A DNA stretch of 11,508 nt, from the NCBI GenBank assembly GCA_964390625.1, contig CAYMID010000027.1, positions 1 through 11,508 of the forward strand. The letters run 5' to 3'. This stretch comes from 2-12-FULL-41-16 sp964390625 (lineage in GTDB: Bacteria > Patescibacteriota > Patescibacteriia > Magasanikbacterales > UBA922). Below are positions 1 through 6,249 of this stretch, one piece after another (position 1 is the first letter of the stretch; each line of letters opens with the position of its first letter). The position numbers and the translations under genes are program-made. The notes beneath the pieces were generated by a model. That model saw only the letters and a list, made by a program, of their open reading frames with translations, had not been told where the DNA came from and ran no database searches.

Positions 1-1629
1 AAAATGGGGGACAAGACTTTTTCGCCACCAGAAATTAGTGCCATGGTTTTGCGCAAGCTGAAGGAAGACGCGGAAGCAAAATTAGGCGAAAAGATTGAAG
101 AAGCGGTAATTACGGTGCCGGCATACTTCGACGATTCACAGCGCCAAGCGACCAAGGATGCGGGCGAAATTGCGGGTTTAAAAGTGCGTCGTATTATTAA
201 CGAACCAACCGCAGCCGCATTTGCCTATGGCTTTAACAAGGCTAAAGACCAAAAGATTGCGGTGTACGACCTTGGTGGTGGTACCTTTGATATTTCGATT
301 TTGGAAATTGGTCATGATACTGACGAAGAGGGTGGGCATTCAACCGTAGAAGTTAAGGCCACTAACGGTGACACCCACTTGGGTGGTGATGACTTTGACC
401 AACGCATTATTCAGTGGATTATTGATGAATTCAAAAAGACCGAGGGTATTGATTTGTCCAAAGACCCACTCTCATTACAGCGTGTAAAAGACGCGGCCGA
501 AAAAGCCAAGATTGAATTGTCGAGCACGGTGGAAAGTGAAATTAATGAACCATTTATCACAGCTGGTGCCGATGGTCCAAAGCACTTGAACTTGAAATTG
601 TCACGTGCCAAGCTCGAGGAATTGGTCATGGATTTGGTTGAAAAAACTTTGCTCCCAACCAAAAAAGCCCTCGATGATTCGGGCTTCTCGCTCAGTCAAA
701 TCGACGAAGTAATTATGGTTGGTGGTATGACTCGCATGCCACTGGTGCAAAAGAAAGTGGAAGAGTTCTTTGGTAAAAAACCAAATGCCAGTGTGAACCC
801 AGACGAAGTGGTGGCGGTGGGTGCAGGTATTCAAGCTGGTCAGCTGCAAGGTGATTTAGGTAAAGAAATTTTGCTTCTCGACGTAACTCCATTATCACTC
901 GGGATTGAAACTATGGGTGGAGTAATGACAGTGTTAATCGAACGCAACACCACCATTCCAACCAGCAAATCCAATACATTCTCGACTGCGGCCGACAATC
1001 AACCAAGTGTGGAAATTAAAGTGCTTCAGGGTGAACGCCCAATGGCGGCGGACAACAAAATGCTCGGTGTGTTCCACCTCGATGGTATTCCACCAGCCCC
1101 ACGCGGCGTGCCACAAGTTGAAGTTACCTTCGACATTGATGCCAACGGTATCTTGAGCGTAAAAGCCAAGGACAAGGGCACTAACAAAGAACAATCAATT
1201 CGCATCGAGGCTTCAAGTGGCTTGTCCAAAGAAGAAATCGAACGCATGAAAAAAGAAGCCGAGGCCCATGCCGCCGATGATGCCAAAAAGCGTGAACTCA
1301 TTGAAACTCGCAATTTGGCCGAAACCATGGTCTATACCACGGAAAAAATGATGAAGGATGTTGAAGAAAAGAAAATCGCCGTGACTGACGATGAAAAGAA
1401 AAAAGTCACTGACGCTCTCGAAAAAGTAAAAGGCCTTAAGGATAGCGAAGATGTCGAAGCTATCAAAAAAGCTTCGGACGAACTCTCGACTGCGGCCCAA
1501 GTAATTGGTGCCAAAATGTACCAACAAGAACAATCACAACAGCAAGCTCAACCAGGTGCGGCCGATGCCGGTGCTGACAAAAAAGAAGATGGTCCAATCG
1601 AGGGTGAAGTTGTGAACGACAAAAAGTAA
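1..1629 (+). CDS. dnaK: Molecular chaperone DnaK (Hsp70), 5' truncated by window edge
   Basis: Hsp70 ATPase that binds and releases unfolded peptides in the cytoplasm with DnaJ and GrpE. The frame is open from base 1. Compared with E. coli DnaK, about 105 N-terminal residues, including the first phosphate loop, lie outside the window, so the in-frame ATG at base 4 is an internal methionine. Visible ATPase-domain motifs are VPAYFDDSQRQATKDAG, NEPTAAAFAYG (from about base 202), DLGGGTFD (268-291) and VGGMTRMP. The interdomain linker LLLDVTPLSLG begins near base 871. The beta substrate-binding domain follows to about 1230, then the helical lid, then a Gln/Ala-rich tail ending in EGEVVNDKK, typical of bacterial DnaK. 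Expected full length is about 645 residues, normal for the family. The next gene starts 22 bases after the stop with no terminator between, so co-transcription is likely. No CIRCE element is seen in the window. Identification is essentially certain. Confidence 0.98.
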   Translation, partial: KMGDKTFSPPEISAMVLRKLKEDAEAKLGEKIEEAVITVPAYFDDSQRQATKDAGEIAGLKVRRIINEPTAAAFAYGFNKAKDQKIAVYDLGGGTFDISILEIGHDTDEEGGHSTVEVKATNGDTHLGGDDFDQRIIQWIIDEFKKTEGIDLSKDPLSLQRVKDAAEKAKIELSSTVESEINEPFITAGADGPKHLNLKLSRAKLEELVMDLVEKTLLPTKKALDDSGFSLSQIDEVIMVGGMTRMPLVQKKVEEFFGKKPNASVNPDEVVAVGAGIQAGQLQGDLGKEILLLDVTPLSLGIETMGGVMTVLIERNTTIPTSKSNTFSTAADNQPSVEIKVLQGERPMAADNKMLGVFHLDGIPPAPRGVPQVEVTFDIDANGILSVKAKDKGTNKEQSIRIEASSGLSKEEIERMKKEAEAHAADDAKKRELIETRNLAETMVYTTEKMMKDVEEKKIAVTDDEKKKVTDALEKVKGLKDSEDVEAIKKASDELSTAAQVIGAKMYQQEQSQQQAQPGAADAGADKKEDGPIEGEVVNDKK

Positions 1630-1651
1630 TTTATTTCTAACCATCTACGGT

Positions 1652-2185
1652 ATGAAAAACGGTTTGCTGGTCCTGTCGGTTTTAGTGGTAATGTCAGTTA
1701 TGACAGGTTGTTCGTTTAGTTTTAATACCGACAATCAGACTCCGCCAGCAAAAACTGATAATACCGTAGTACCGGCAGATACGACGACTGCAGCAGAAAA
1801 ACCAGTACAAAAAGCACCAGCTGAGGTTAAAAAAACCGAACCAGTAATTAGTGCTAACACTACGGCCGAAAAACCACCTGAAGTTACTAAGGTAACTAGC
1901 ATTGATCAAATTATTGGTACGTGGCGCGTAGTGTCTGGTTCAGTACCAGGTGGTGAAAATGTAATTACGCTCATGAAAGCCAAATCGTACTATGCGATTA
2001 CGATTGGCGGCAAAGACTATGATAGTGGTTATTGGTCCTTTACGGGCAATACGCTGACTTTGCACACCAATGCTCCAGAAGTTACTCCAATGAAGTATAT
2101 TGGACTGGATTTGTATGGTAATGACGAATTACACTTGGTTGACTCACCATTTACCAAAGCACAGGTGTGGCAGCGTGTTAAATAA
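1652..2185 (+). CDS. Predicted lipoprotein with a C-terminal lipocalin-like beta domain
   Basis: Function unknown. The 177-residue product starts MKN, followed by a hydrophobic stretch (residues 4-17) and a lipobox-like MTGC. Cys20 would be lipidated and the protein held on the outer face of the membrane. Met at -3 is unusual for a lipobox but tolerable. Residues 21-85 are a Pro/Thr/Ala/Lys-rich low-complexity linker. Residues 86-177 form a compact domain that opens with IDQIIGTWRVVSG and contains YWSFTGNTLTL, which reads like alternating beta strands of a lipocalin-like 'GTW' fold; this is pattern recognition only. The gene lies between dnaK and dnaJ, 22 bases after the dnaK stop, and no Shine-Dalgarno site precedes the ATG. 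A GC-rich hairpin follows the stop. Its place inside a chaperone cluster is odd, because DnaK and DnaJ are cytoplasmic. Confidence 0.85.
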   Translation: MKNGLLVLSVLVVMSVMTGCSFSFNTDNQTPPAKTDNTVVPADTTTAAEKPVQKAPAEVKKTEPVISANTTAEKPPEVTKVTSIDQIIGTWRVVSGSVPGGENVITLMKAKSYYAITIGGKDYDSGYWSFTGNTLTLHTNAPEVTPMKYIGLDLYGNDELHLVDSPFTKAQVWQRVK

Positions 2186-2192
2186 TCACTAG

Positions 2193-2250
2193 ACGCCGAG
2201 GCCCTGACATTTGGTTCGGGGCCTTGCGTTTGTTGCTTACTGATTTTTTT
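2193..2250 (+). terminator. Hairpin plus T-run between lipoprotein gene and dnaJ (terminator or attenuator)
   Basis: Left arm acgc (2193-2196) and aggccc (2199-2204) pair with gggcct (2219-2224) and gcgt (2226-2229), with a small asymmetric internal loop. A run of seven T (2244-2250) follows, but 14 bases after the stem and touching the dnaJ ATG. The spacing is too long for a textbook intrinsic terminator. It may weaken read-through into dnaJ, process the transcript, or simply be a stable leader element. Confidence 0.5.
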
Positions 2251-3348
2251 ATGGCCAAAGATTATTACAAAATTTTAGGCGTGGATAAGGGTGCGAGCAC
2301 GGAGGAAATTAAAAAAGCCTTCCGCAAATTGGCACACCAACATCATCCGGACAAAAAAGGCGGTGATGAAGCGAAGTTTAAAGAGATTAACGAGGCCTGG
2401 CAGGTTTTGGGAGATGAAAATAAACGCAAACAATACGACCAGTTTGGGGCGGATTTTGAGCAACAAGGCGGCTTTGGTGGTGGCGCTGGTTGGGAAGATT
2501 TTATGCGCGCGGCCCGCAATGGCGGTGGTGGCATGAATTTTGATTTTGGCAATTTTGGTGGTTTTGGCGATGTGTTTGGCGACATGTTTGGGTTTGGTGG
2601 TGGCGGACGCGGTGGCCCTAAGCGTGGTAATGATATTCAAGTCGACGTGCAATTAGAATTCCGTGAGGCAGTGTTTGGCGTGGAAAAAGATATTCGTTTG
2701 ACCAAAGTAAATGCGTGTGATGTCTGCAGCGGCAGTGGGGCCGAGCCAGGCAGTAAACTAAATCAATGCGGCGAGTGTAAGGGCCAAGGACAAGTGCGTC
2801 GCATGCAACAAACCATTTTGGGAGCCATGCAAACCGTCGTGCAGTGCGCCAAGTGTCACGGCGCTGGGCAAGTTCCCGAAAAGGAGTGTAAACACTGCCG
2901 TGGTGAAGGGCGTGTACGCAGCGAATCGAGTTATAAATTAAAAATCCCCGCTGGGATTGATACGGGTGGAGCAATTCGTTTGAGTGGTAAAGGAGAATAC
3001 CCTGGTAAGGGTGGCCAGCCAGGCGACCTGTATGTACGTGTGCACGTAAAAGCAGATAAACAGTTGGTGCGCGAGGGTAATGATATTTTTACCGATGCAC
3101 ACGTAACCTTCCCACAAGCCACCCTGGGTGCACAGATTGAAATCGAAACGTTAGATGGCAAAAAGAAAATCGAAGTGCCCGAGGGTACGCAGTCACAACA
3201 ACGCATTCGCTTGCGCGATTTAGGCGTGCCACACCTCAATAGTTCGCGTCGTGGCGATCACTATGTTACAATCATTGTTGATGTGCCTAAAAAAATAAAT
3301 CGCACGGCCAAAAAACTGCTCGAAGATTTGGCTAAAGAATTAGAGTAA
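2251..3348 (+). CDS. dnaJ: Co-chaperone DnaJ (Hsp40, type I)
   Basis: J-domain co-chaperone that delivers clients to DnaK and stimulates its ATPase. The 365-residue product has the complete type I layout. The J domain (1-70) carries the essential HPD at 32-34. A Gly/Phe-rich linker spans about 73-122. The zinc-binding region has four CxxCxGxG repeats, with cysteines at 156/159, 173/176, 199/202 and 213/216, all intact. The C-terminal substrate-binding domains run from about 225 to 345. I chose the ATG at 2251 because MAKDYYKILGV is the canonical N-terminus; an in-frame TTG at 2224 would add nine unconserved residues lying in the hairpin. No Shine-Dalgarno site is present: the ATG is preceded by seven T. 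The next gene starts one base after the stop, so the two are surely co-transcribed. Confidence 0.98.
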   Translation: MAKDYYKILGVDKGASTEEIKKAFRKLAHQHHPDKKGGDEAKFKEINEAWQVLGDENKRKQYDQFGADFEQQGGFGGGAGWEDFMRAARNGGGGMNFDFGNFGGFGDVFGDMFGFGGGGRGGPKRGNDIQVDVQLEFREAVFGVEKDIRLTKVNACDVCSGSGAEPGSKLNQCGECKGQGQVRRMQQTILGAMQTVVQCAKCHGAGQVPEKECKHCRGEGRVRSESSYKLKIPAGIDTGGAIRLSGKGEYPGKGGQPGDLYVRVHVKADKQLVREGNDIFTDAHVTFPQATLGAQIEIETLDGKKKIEVPEGTQSQQRIRLRDLGVPHLNSSRRGDHYVTIIVDVPKKINRTAKKLLEDLAKELE

Positions 3349-3349
3349 T

Positions 3350-4135
3350 ATGAAAATCTCACGTCCAATCGTTTTAGGCTTGGTAATCCTGGCTGTTGGC
3401 GCAGGTGGGTACTACTGGTATAACACGCGGGTTAATTGCTGCGAGCCACCAATCGAGGTGATTCAGGCCCGAGACGAAGCTGAAAGAGTTAAAGAAGCCT
3501 GGAGTGGTCACTGGGATTATTTTGCTAGTGATGACCAAGGGTACTCGCAAGGCGTGAATTTGCGCTTGTTTGCGGAGGATGGCGGCATCTCCGGAACGTT
3601 TGACGCGGTGTGGAGCTTTCCTGGTGCACCTGCGGCACGTTTGAATGACGGCACCTTGATTTCCAATTCGGTTGAAGGTAACCGGATTGTGGGGACTTGG
3701 GAAGGTAGTCGCGAAGACAAGGGGCGAGTTGTGCTTACTTTGAGTGATGATAAACAGCAGTTAACCTGGGAGGGGTTATTGGCCGAAGGTTCAGCTGATG
3801 ATGGTTTTGCGCTCAATGGCAAGCGTATTTTTTATCGTAACCAGTGGGTAGCCTGGACACCGACTGAACAAGCGGAATTTTTGCAAACAATTAAAAATTT
3901 ACTCCAAGAAAAAAAGAGTAATTACACGATTCAACCAGGCGAAGACGCGACAATTATGGTAACTGATAATTATGCAGTCATTAACGCGTTTGTGCCAAAC
4001 TCACCGGACGAAGAAGGTGGTTGGTTGTATCTAAAAAAAGATAACGGTAAATGGGCGATAATTTTAGGTCCAAAAGTTCGCTTTAGTAAAAACGAATTAG
4101 ACCAGGCCGGTATTCCGGTGGTTATGCGCTACTAA
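3350..4135 (+). CDS. Membrane-anchored protein with two beta-rich extracytoplasmic domains, unknown function
   Basis: Not recognised as a named family. The 261-residue product has one N-terminal hydrophobic segment (about residues 6-24, preceded by K/R), predicted to anchor or export it; Cys30-Cys31 follow but do not form a lipobox. Residues about 50-165 look beta-rich (WSGHWDYF, VEGNRIVGTWEGS, VVLTLSDD) and share the 'I(I/V)GTW' motif with the lipoprotein two genes upstream. Residues about 190-261 form a second domain (ATIMVTDNYAVINAF, GWLYLKKDNGKWAIILG), resembling the small 'KKxxGKWxI' domains seen on many uncharacterised bacterial surface proteins. The ATG follows the dnaJ stop by one base, arguing for translational coupling. 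There is no independent Shine-Dalgarno site. Its stop overlaps the apparent stop of the convergent gene at 4132. Confidence 0.85.
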   Translation: MKISRPIVLGLVILAVGAGGYYWYNTRVNCCEPPIEVIQARDEAERVKEAWSGHWDYFASDDQGYSQGVNLRLFAEDGGISGTFDAVWSFPGAPAARLNDGTLISNSVEGNRIVGTWEGSREDKGRVVLTLSDDKQQLTWEGLLAEGSADDGFALNGKRIFYRNQWVAWTPTEQAEFLQTIKNLLQEKKSNYTIQPGEDATIMVTDNYAVINAFVPNSPDEEGGWLYLKKDNGKWAIILGPKVRFSKNELDQAGIPVVMRY

Positions 4136-4677
4136 ATCGCAAACTGCACTTCCAATTTATCAACCCGGGTTTCAAGTCTNNNNNNNNNNNNNNNNNNNNN
4201 NNNNNNNNNNNNNNNNNNNNNNNNNNNNNNNNNNNNNNNNNNNNNNNNNNNNNNNNNNNNNNNNNNNNNNNNNNNNNNNGCTGGGTTATCCAAAACCTTA
4301 TTCACCTCTGCATCAGCTTCTTTGTTACCGGCACGCAGGGTGTGTGCCAAGGTGTAGTGCTTGAATTGGTGTAATAAATTCCACGCCTGCAGCCACAATT
4401 TCTGTAACGTTGGTTCTTTGACTTTCCAATTGCCTTTTAATTGTTCAATTACGAGTTTGCTGTCCGCAATGCACTCAACTTCGGTCGCGCCTAATTCAAG
4501 GGCAGTTTTGAGCGCGGAAATCATGGCCATGTATTCGGCGTAATTGTTGGTTTGCTTGCCTAAATACTCGCCATAATTGGCTAGAGTTTTTTTAGTTTCG
4601 TCCTTAATAACAACTCCGAGGGCGGCTGGGCCTGGATTATTGCGCGAACCACCGTCGGTGTAAATAGTGAGTTTCAT
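4132..4677 (-). CDS. rnhA: Ribonuclease HI-like protein, interrupted by an assembly gap
   Basis: Endonuclease family that cleaves RNA in RNA-DNA hybrids, removing primers and R-loops. Bases 4677 down to 4280 encode 132 residues with the RNase H fold and all four catalytic acids in place: Asp8 (YTDGGSRNNPGP), Glu48 (NNYAEY), Asp72 (IADSKLVI) and Asp122 (NKEADAEVN). The sequence runs into 100 N at 4279, near where the fold normally ends. Beyond the gap the same apparent frame gives 15 residues, RLETRVDKLEVQFAI, then TAG; this is heptad-like and could be a coiled-coil extension or the end of another small gene, because the true gap length is unknown. The ATG is preceded by seven A and no Shine-Dalgarno site. 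The gene symbol is by similarity only; other RNase H-fold proteins of this size exist. Confidence 0.88.
   Translation of the reverse strand: MKLTIYTDGGSRNNPGPAALGVVIKDETKKTLANYGEYLGKQTNNYAEYMAMISALKTALELGATEVECIADSKLVIEQLKGNWKVKEPTLQKLWLQAWNLLHQFKHYTLAHTLRAGNKEADAEVNKVLDNPXXXXXXXXXXXXXXXXXXXXXXXXXXXXXXXXXXRLETRVDKLEVQFAI
4180..4279. other. Assembly gap (100 N)
   Basis: Exactly 100 N inside the RNase H-like gene. The identical size of all three gaps marks it as a fixed-length placeholder, so the frame and distance across it are not reliable. Confidence 0.97.
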
Positions 4678-4700
4678 TTTTTTTATTTAGTAACGTTTAC

Positions 4701-4729
4701 AGGATACCATACTGTGTTACGCTAAACAA
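4701..4729 (-). promoter_or_regulatory. Weak candidate promoter for the RNase H-like gene
   Basis: On the minus strand TTGTTT (4729-4724) and TATCCT (4706-4701) are 17 bases apart, 24 bases upstream of the ATG at 4677. The -35 matches the consensus at only three positions, so this is tentative. Confidence 0.3.
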
Positions 4730-4793
4730 ATCGTTGGGGAGGGGCACTAAAGTAGGGACCCATTTTCATTGTAATTATTAAGAGCATGTAGTC

Positions 4794-4822
4794 TTGACAA
4801 TTATGGTTAATTGTAGTATGGT
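4794..4822 (+). promoter_or_regulatory. Sigma-70-type promoter with overlapping operator-like dyad
   Basis: A perfect TTGACA (4794-4799), a 17-base spacer and TATGGT (4817-4822) form a strong promoter pointing to the gene at 4999. The expected transcript start is near 4829. A dyad, acaatta-tggt-taattgt (4797-4814), with perfect 7-base arms, lies across the -35 end and spacer, where a repressor would block polymerase. This dyad is a candidate operator; no regulator gene is visible in the window. Confidence 0.72.
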
Positions 4823-4828
4823 AGGTAG

Positions 4829-4998
4829 TCTGTTCTTTGGACAATTTTAGCTAAGACAAAAGAAAAATGAGAGGAGCCTTGAGGTTGTTTGCCATTGGTA
4901 AGTGACACCAAAGCTCTTCTCATTCGAGGTGAGACGTCCGATCCCGACGCTAGGGGTACAATGCTGTTCGGGCGATAACAAGCCTGGAGGAAATTCGC
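4829..4998 (+). promoter_or_regulatory. Long structured 5' leader of the gene at 4999
   Basis: About 170 untranslated bases separate the promoter from the ATG. The main element is a 12-base-pair stem, aatgagaggagc (4866-4877) with gctcttctcatt (4913-4924), one G-U pair, enclosing a smaller stem ttggt/accaa (4895-4899 with 4907-4911). A second short stem cccga/tcggg (4943-4947 with about 4968-4972) lies just before the Shine-Dalgarno GGAGG at 4986-4990, eight bases from the ATG. I do not recognise a known riboswitch or T-box. It is a candidate cis-acting RNA. Confidence 0.5.
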
Positions 4999-5937
4999 AT
5001 GAATGGTTTCCAAAAATATTGGGCCAGCCTGACCGATGGCCAACGCACCGCGGTCGGTGCCAAGGTCGGGCGGGCTAAGACCGGCGATGAGTCAGTCGCT
5101 CAGGAAGTGATCGAGGCGGTGTTGCGGGGTGACCTGCGGGTTGTCCTCGAGGATGCGACGTTGTTGCTGGTCGATGACACGGGGCGGGCGATTCCGTTCC
5201 CGAATTTCAACAGCAAGTACATCAACGAGAACAAGGACTTCTACTTTACGCAGCCGGAGGTGAACTACGGAGCCGTGTACGCGGAGGCGAGTCCGATTCT
5301 GTCGGCGATCGGTGAGTGTGTGACCGCGGAACAGTTCGAACGGGACGCTCGTGCGATCATCGCGGAGATCGGCGACGATCGACAGATCTCCAATTTGCTC
5401 AAGCGTACGCACTTGCCGATCTTCTTCCCGCGCCATGACATCGGCGACAACTATGGTGAGAAGCTCAAGAGCGCCTATCTGGCCGCGGTCAAGACGTCGT
5501 ATCTCAAGTCGTTCCCGCAACGCGAATTCAAGAATTGGCCCGCTGGTGAGCTCGACGGGCAGGTCAAGGTCGTCTCGGGCACGCGGCACGAGCGCCTTAT
5601 CGAGATCATGCGTCAGCGTTCGGTTGTTGGAGTCTACTTCCCGAATCCGCTCCAGGGGTTCTCCATCCCGGGCGATCGTGAAATGATCCAGATGTTCCCA
5701 CGACAGTGCTTGCTCTCGGGTGCGATCGACACTGCTGTGGCTATGACGATCTACCCGCAAACGTTAGCGCGCGACCCCAACACGCCGACTCTCGACTGTG
5801 CCGCAGTCCAGTGGCAGGACCCCGGGAACTCCCTCTACTTCGGCGCGGGCGACGACCTCGTCTTCTGCGACGGGGGTCTCGGTGAGACCGACCGCTGCAC
5901 CGGCGGTGTCCTCGTCCTCCGGCAGTCTCAGCCCTAG
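4999..5937 (+). CDS. Uncharacterised 312-residue protein, G+C-rich accessory gene
   Basis: No named family recognised. There is no signal peptide and no membrane segment, so the product is probably cytoplasmic. Residues 1-46 look helical (FQKYWASLTDGQRTAVGAKV) and 108-175 are mixed helical. A central region has KNWPAGELDGQV (178-189), GTRHERLIEIM (194-204) and VVGVYFPNPLQGFSI (209-223). The last about 55 residues (258-312) are Gly/Asp/aromatic-rich (QWQDPGNSLYFGAGDDLVF), suggesting a separate terminal fold. Cysteines lie at 107, 237, 267, 290 and 300. From memory, uncharacterised proteins with similar 'KRTHLP', 'FKNW.xGEL.GQV' and 'LxRDxxTP' stretches recur in Patescibacteria; I cannot verify this. 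G+C is about 68-70% (41/60 at 5041-5100, 42/60 at 5821-5880) against about 46% in flanking genes. The start is set by GGAGG at 4986-4990, a site that the core genes here lack. Own promoter upstream, terminator downstream: monocistronic. Confidence 0.85.
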   Translation: MNGFQKYWASLTDGQRTAVGAKVGRAKTGDESVAQEVIEAVLRGDLRVVLEDATLLLVDDTGRAIPFPNFNSKYINENKDFYFTQPEVNYGAVYAEASPILSAIGECVTAEQFERDARAIIAEIGDDRQISNLLKRTHLPIFFPRHDIGDNYGEKLKSAYLAAVKTSYLKSFPQREFKNWPAGELDGQVKVVSGTRHERLIEIMRQRSVVGVYFPNPLQGFSIPGDREMIQMFPRQCLLSGAIDTAVAMTIYPQTLARDPNTPTLDCAAVQWQDPGNSLYFGAGDDLVFCDGGLGETDRCTGGVLVLRQSQP

Positions 5938-5975
5938 AACTCTTGTCACCTTGTCCATTGATCAAGTTGTCTTGT

Positions 5976-5990
5976 CCCGACGCAGTCGGG
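5976..5990 (+). repeat. Small hairpin after the accessory gene
   Basis: A perfect stem cccgac (5976-5981) / gtcggg (5985-5990) with a three-base loop lies 38 bases after the stop at 5937. No T-run follows, so it is not a standard intrinsic terminator. It may protect the 3' end or assist the stronger hairpin downstream. Confidence 0.45.
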
Positions 5991-6025
5991 CTTGGGCACT
6001 TGGTCGCTTGGACTCCCACCTTTGC

Positions 6026-6084
6026 AGGCGGGCCATGACTCTCACGATTCTCGTGATGATGTTGTGGCCCGCCTTCCTGTTTTT
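6026..6084 (+). terminator. Strong two-tier hairpin, likely terminator of the accessory gene
   Basis: A perfect 10-base-pair outer stem, aggcgggcca (6026-6035) with tggcccgcct (6065-6074), encloses a perfect inner stem tcacga/tcgtga (6042-6047 with 6051-6056). A run of five T at 6080-6084 follows. A further small stem cctgt/acagg (6076-6080 with 6087-6091) overlaps the T-run. Together this separates the gene at 4999 from the promoter at 6146. Confidence 0.6.
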
Positions 6085-6145
6085 AGACAGGTTTGCCACC
6101 ATATTTTGGAAAGCTGCCACACACAAAGACGTGTGTTATAGAATA

Positions 6146-6174
6146 TTGACTTGGTGGTGGTACTGTGCTATGTT
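6146..6174 (+). promoter_or_regulatory. Sigma-70-type promoter of the truncated gene at 6198
   Basis: TTGACT (6146-6151), a 17-base spacer and TATGTT (6169-6174) lie directly before a gene with a strong Shine-Dalgarno site. The expected transcript start is close to the AAGGAGGG, so the leader is very short, in contrast to the gene at 4999. A short stem acacac/gtgtgt (6119-6124 with 6131-6136) sits just upstream of the -35. Confidence 0.65.
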
Positions 6175-6197
6175 GCGAACTAAGGAGGGACTACATC

Positions 6198-6249
6198 ATG
6201 TCCAGTGTTTATAGCGACAGCTTGCAGAAGATCGTTAACGATTTGAAGC
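6198..6249 (+). CDS. Start of an unidentified gene, truncated by an assembly gap
   Basis: Only 17 codons are visible, MSSVYSDSLQKIVNDLK, before 100 N. The start is well supported: AAGGAGGG (6182-6189) precedes the ATG at 6198 with good spacing, and a promoter lies at 6146-6174. An in-frame ATG at 6165 overlaps the -10 region and has no Shine-Dalgarno site, so it is rejected. The N-terminus looks helical and soluble. After the gap, 21 bases remain before the bidirectional terminator; three frames are possible there (stops at 6357 or 6392, or open), and which one belongs to this gene cannot be decided. The product cannot be named. Its expression signals match those of the gene at 4999, so it may belong to the same accessory region. 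Confidence 0.7.

Noticed and set aside
2224..2250. TTG start adding nine residues to DnaJ
   Set aside because: The added part lies in a hairpin and T-run, and MAKDYYKILGV from 2251 is the canonical DnaJ N-terminus.
4678..4998. tRNA or other known RNA gene in the 320-base spacer
   Set aside because: No cloverleaf, T-loop motif or CCA end is seen; the pairing fits a leader of the gene downstream instead.
5092..5760. Long open frame of 222 codons on the minus strand, opposite the gene at 4999
   Set aside because: It is antisense to a better-supported gene with promoter and Shine-Dalgarno site. Its Arg/Asp/Leu-heavy composition is what the reverse strand of G+C-rich coding DNA gives, and no start signal is present.
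4942..5983. TCCCGACGC repeated at 4942-4950 and 5975-5983 as possible insertion-site duplication
   Set aside because: Nine bases shared between two regions of a few hundred bases can occur by chance, and neither copy sits at a composition boundary.
5798..6214. Open frame of 138 codons on the plus strand, overlapping the end of the gene at 4999
   Set aside because: It crosses the stop of the real gene, the terminator hairpin and the promoter at 6146. Its Ser/Arg/Pro-rich start is a frame-shifted shadow.
6231..6242. Perfect 12-base palindrome ATCGTTAACGAT
   Set aside because: It lies inside the coding start of the truncated gene and has no second copy or spacing typical of an operator; it probably follows from the codons IVND.
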